A stretch of 64,000 nt of DNA from CAHJXG01 sp965277495. GTDB taxonomy: Bacteria; Pseudomonadota; Alphaproteobacteria; Acetobacterales; Acetobacteraceae. Numbering within the stretch: position 1 is the first letter of the stretch; every line of letters starts with the position of its first letter. The stretch covers positions 1,488,001 to 1,552,000 of the forward strand of contig OZ255824.1 in NCBI GenBank assembly GCA_965277495.1, given 5' to 3'. The translations under genes and the position numbers were made by a program. This document shows positions 61,997-64,000 of the stretch, one piece after another. A model generated the notes under the pieces. That model was not told where the DNA came from and searched no databases. It worked only from the letters and a program-made list of their open reading frames with translations.

Positions 61997-64000
61997 CGGG
62001 CACGCGGGGGACCGCCACGATCCACGGGGCGCCAGAGGGCTTCGATGCGTTGCTGCTCGCCCAGCGCCGGGCCGAGCATAAGGGGGCCGTGCTGCATGTG
62101 GCCCGCGACGACAGCCGCATGGCCCGGCTGTCCGAGGCGCTGGCGTTTTTCGCGCGGGATATCGAGGTGCTGCGCTTCCCGGCCTGGGATTGCCTGCCCT
62201 ACGACCGCGTCTCGCCCAATCCCGAGATCGTGTCCGAACGCATCGCCACCCTCGCCCGCCTGCTGGAGCCGGCCACCCGCCCGCGCCTGGTGCTCACCAC
62301 CGTCAACGCCCTGGTGCAGCGCGTGCCGCCGCGCCCGGTGTTCGAGGGCGTCAGCATGGTGCTGCGCGCCGGGGGAACCGCCGATTCCGGCGCGATCACC
62401 AAGTTCTTAGAGGCCAACGGCTATGGCCGCGCCGGGACCGTCATGGAGCCGGGCGAATACGCCACCCGCGGCGGCATCATCGACATCTACCCCGCCGGCG
62501 AGTCCGACCCGGTGCGGCTCGACCTGTTCGGCGACACCATCGAGAGCCTGCGCCGCTTCGATCCCGCCACCCAGCGCAGCACGACGAAGGTGCAAACCCT
62601 CGTTCTCCGCCCGGTGTCCGAGGTGCCGCTCGACACCGCCAGCGTCACCCGGTTCCGCGAGGGCTGGCGGGAGCTGTTCGGTCCCAAGGCAGCGGAGGAC
62701 CCGCTGTACCAGGCCATCTCCGACGGCCGCCGCTACCCCGGCATGGAGCACTGGCTGCCGCTGTTCCACGACGGCATGGACACGCTGCTGGACTATTTGC
62801 CCGACGCCTCCGTAAGCCTCGACAACCAATCCGAGGAGGTCTTGGAAGCCCGGCTGGAGATGATCGCCGACCACGCGCAGGCCCGGCAGGCGCTGCCGCG
62901 CGACAACGAAGTGCCGTATCGCCCGTTGCCGCCGGGCCGGCTGTATCTCGACCGTGCGGGCTGGGACGCGATGCTGTCCGCCGGGCCGGTCATGGTGTTC
63001 AGCCCCTATGGCCGCGCGGACGGGGCTGCCGGCGTCGATGCGGGGGGACGTCCGGGCTACGTGTTCACCAAGGCCGGCGCCGCCACCGGCGAGAACGTTT
63101 TCCACCAATTGCGCGAGCAGGCGACGGCCTGGGCCGGGCAGGGCCGCCGCACCGTGGTCGCCGCCTGGACCCGCGGCTCGCGCGAGCGCTTGGCGCATCT
63201 GCTGCGGGAGAACGGCTTCAAGGCCGAGCAGGCGGATGGCTGGCGCGAGGCGCAGGCGCTGCCCACGAGTGTCACCGCCGTTGTCACCTTAGGGCTGGAG
63301 CGCGGCTTCGTCGCCGGCCAGGTCAGCGTCGTCAGCGAGCAGGACCTGCTGGGCGAGCGCATCAGCCGCCCGCCGCGCCGCCGCAAGCGCGCCGACCAGT
63401 TCATCGCCGAGGCCACCGAGATCGCCGAGGGCGACCTGGTTGTGCACCAGGAATACGGCATCGGCCGCTACGACGGCCTCGAAACCCTGCGCGTCGGCCC
63501 GGCGCCGCATGACTGCCTGCGGCTGATCTACGACGGCAGCGAGAAGCTCTATCTGCCGGTCGAAAACATTGAACTGCTGAGCCGGTTCGGCAGCGAGACC
63601 GGCGGCGTGGCGCTCGACAAGCTCGGCGGCAGCAGTTGGCAGGGCCGCAAGGCGCGCATGAAGCAGCGCATCCGCGACATGGCCGGCGAGCTGATCCGCA
63701 CCGCCGCTGCCCGGCGCGTGCGGGAGGCCACGAGCCTCGCTCCGGCCGAAGGAAGCTGGGACGAGTTCTGCGCCCGCTTCCCCTTCGCCGAAACCGACGA
63801 CCAGGCCCGCGCGATCAGCGACGTGCTGGAGGACATGGCCGCCGGACGCCCGATGGACCGGCTGATCTGCGGCGACGTCGGCTTCGGCAAGACGGAAGTC
63901 GCATTGCGCGCCGCGTTCGTCGCCGCGATGTCGGGCGCGCAGGTCGCCGTCGTCGTGCCGACTACGCTGCTCGCCCGGCAGCACCACCGCACCTTCAATG
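61993..64000 (+). CDS. mfd: Transcription-repair coupling factor Mfd (3' end outside window)
   Basis: Displaces stalled RNA polymerase and recruits UvrA. About 669 codons are seen of a protein normally near 1,150. The N-terminal UvrB-homology region (YDRVSPNPEIVSERIATLARLL; EYATRGGIIDIYP), the RNA-polymerase-interaction domain (EGDLVVHQEYGIGRYDGLETL; RLIYDGSEKLYLPVENIELL) and the start of the RecG-like motor (LICGDVGFGKTEVALRAAF with Walker A) are present. The frame is open to the right edge. Coupled to sdhE by ATGA overlap. Confidence 0.96.
   Translation, partial: MTGTRGTATIHGAPEGFDALLLAQRRAEHKGAVLHVARDDSRMARLSEALAFFARDIEVLRFPAWDCLPYDRVSPNPEIVSERIATLARLLEPATRPRLVLTTVNALVQRVPPRPVFEGVSMVLRAGGTADSGAITKFLEANGYGRAGTVMEPGEYATRGGIIDIYPAGESDPVRLDLFGDTIESLRRFDPATQRSTTKVQTLVLRPVSEVPLDTASVTRFREGWRELFGPKAAEDPLYQAISDGRRYPGMEHWLPLFHDGMDTLLDYLPDASVSLDNQSEEVLEARLEMIADHAQARQALPRDNEVPYRPLPPGRLYLDRAGWDAMLSAGPVMVFSPYGRADGAAGVDAGGRPGYVFTKAGAATGENVFHQLREQATAWAGQGRRTVVAAWTRGSRERLAHLLRENGFKAEQADGWREAQALPTSVTAVVTLGLERGFVAGQVSVVSEQDLLGERISRPPRRRKRADQFIAEATEIAEGDLVVHQEYGIGRYDGLETLRVGPAPHDCLRLIYDGSEKLYLPVENIELLSRFGSETGGVALDKLGGSSWQGRKARMKQRIRDMAGELIRTAAARRVREATSLAPAEGSWDEFCARFPFAETDDQARAISDVLEDMAAGRPMDRLICGDVGFGKTEVALRAAFVAAMSGAQVAVVVPTTLLARQHHRTFN

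Overview
The window is high-GC DNA (roughly two thirds G+C by eye) with dense, short-spaced genes, many of them joined by ATGA or TGATG overlaps. The gene content and order point to an alphaproteobacterium, most likely of the Rhodospirillales/Acetobacteraceae. Evidence is recN followed by ligA, the divergent recG / sdhE-mfd group, a DUF1127 protein, EttA, MlaC-like and MetF proteins, and a large acetan/xanthan-like exopolysaccharide (EPS) locus. The genus cannot be fixed from the sequence alone. It looks chromosomal: I see no phage, insertion sequence, CRISPR array or plasmid genes.

Layout. (1) 1-16,500 is mainly housekeeping: recN (partial), ligA, an Xaa-Pro aminopeptidase, DUF1127, prmA, a UvrD/PcrA helicase, metF, two palindromic repeats, an MlaC-like protein, a GNAT acetyltransferase, ettA, tRNA(CAU), ppa, then a small lipoprotein, a fatty acid hydroxylase/sterol desaturase coupled to a YVTN beta-propeller protein, and a single-domain response regulator. 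(2) 16,560-26,370 is metabolic: amidase plus gamma-glutamyltransferase, a glycosyltransferase, dgoK-dgoA (KDPGal kinase and aldolase), an OmpA-like porin, and an orphan sugar-ABC ATPase coupled to an SDR and an Ldh2-type dehydrogenase. (3) 26,430-26,960 is a ParDE-type toxin-antitoxin pair at the border of the next block.

(4) 27,176-45,656 is an EPS locus split over both strands. It holds UDP-galactopyranose mutase, four glycosyltransferases, a WbaP-like initiating transferase, a short GumB/Wza-like lipoprotein, an outer-membrane barrel, an AAA ATPase, a Wzc/GumC-like co-polymerase whose kinase motifs are degenerate, an acyltransferase-3, a GH16-like secreted protein and a Wzy-like polymerase. 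No flippase is visible. (5) 46,895-51,268 is a compact biosynthetic operon: free ACP, ketosynthase, type III polyketide synthase, methyltransferase and FAD oxidoreductase, probably making a phenolic or quinone lipid.

(6) 51,265-53,525 holds a Uma2 protein, a quinone oxidoreductase and a DUF4337 membrane protein. (7) 53,642-59,169 is a tightly coupled catabolic operon: MaoC hydratase, SDR, acyl-CoA dehydrogenase, class III CoA-transferase and a dihydropyrimidinase/hydantoinase-like cyclic amidase. Together they suggest ring opening, CoA activation and beta-oxidation of an unidentified cyclic amide or imide. (8) 59,218-64,000 returns to housekeeping: a small protein, recG, and sdhE-mfd (mfd runs off the edge).
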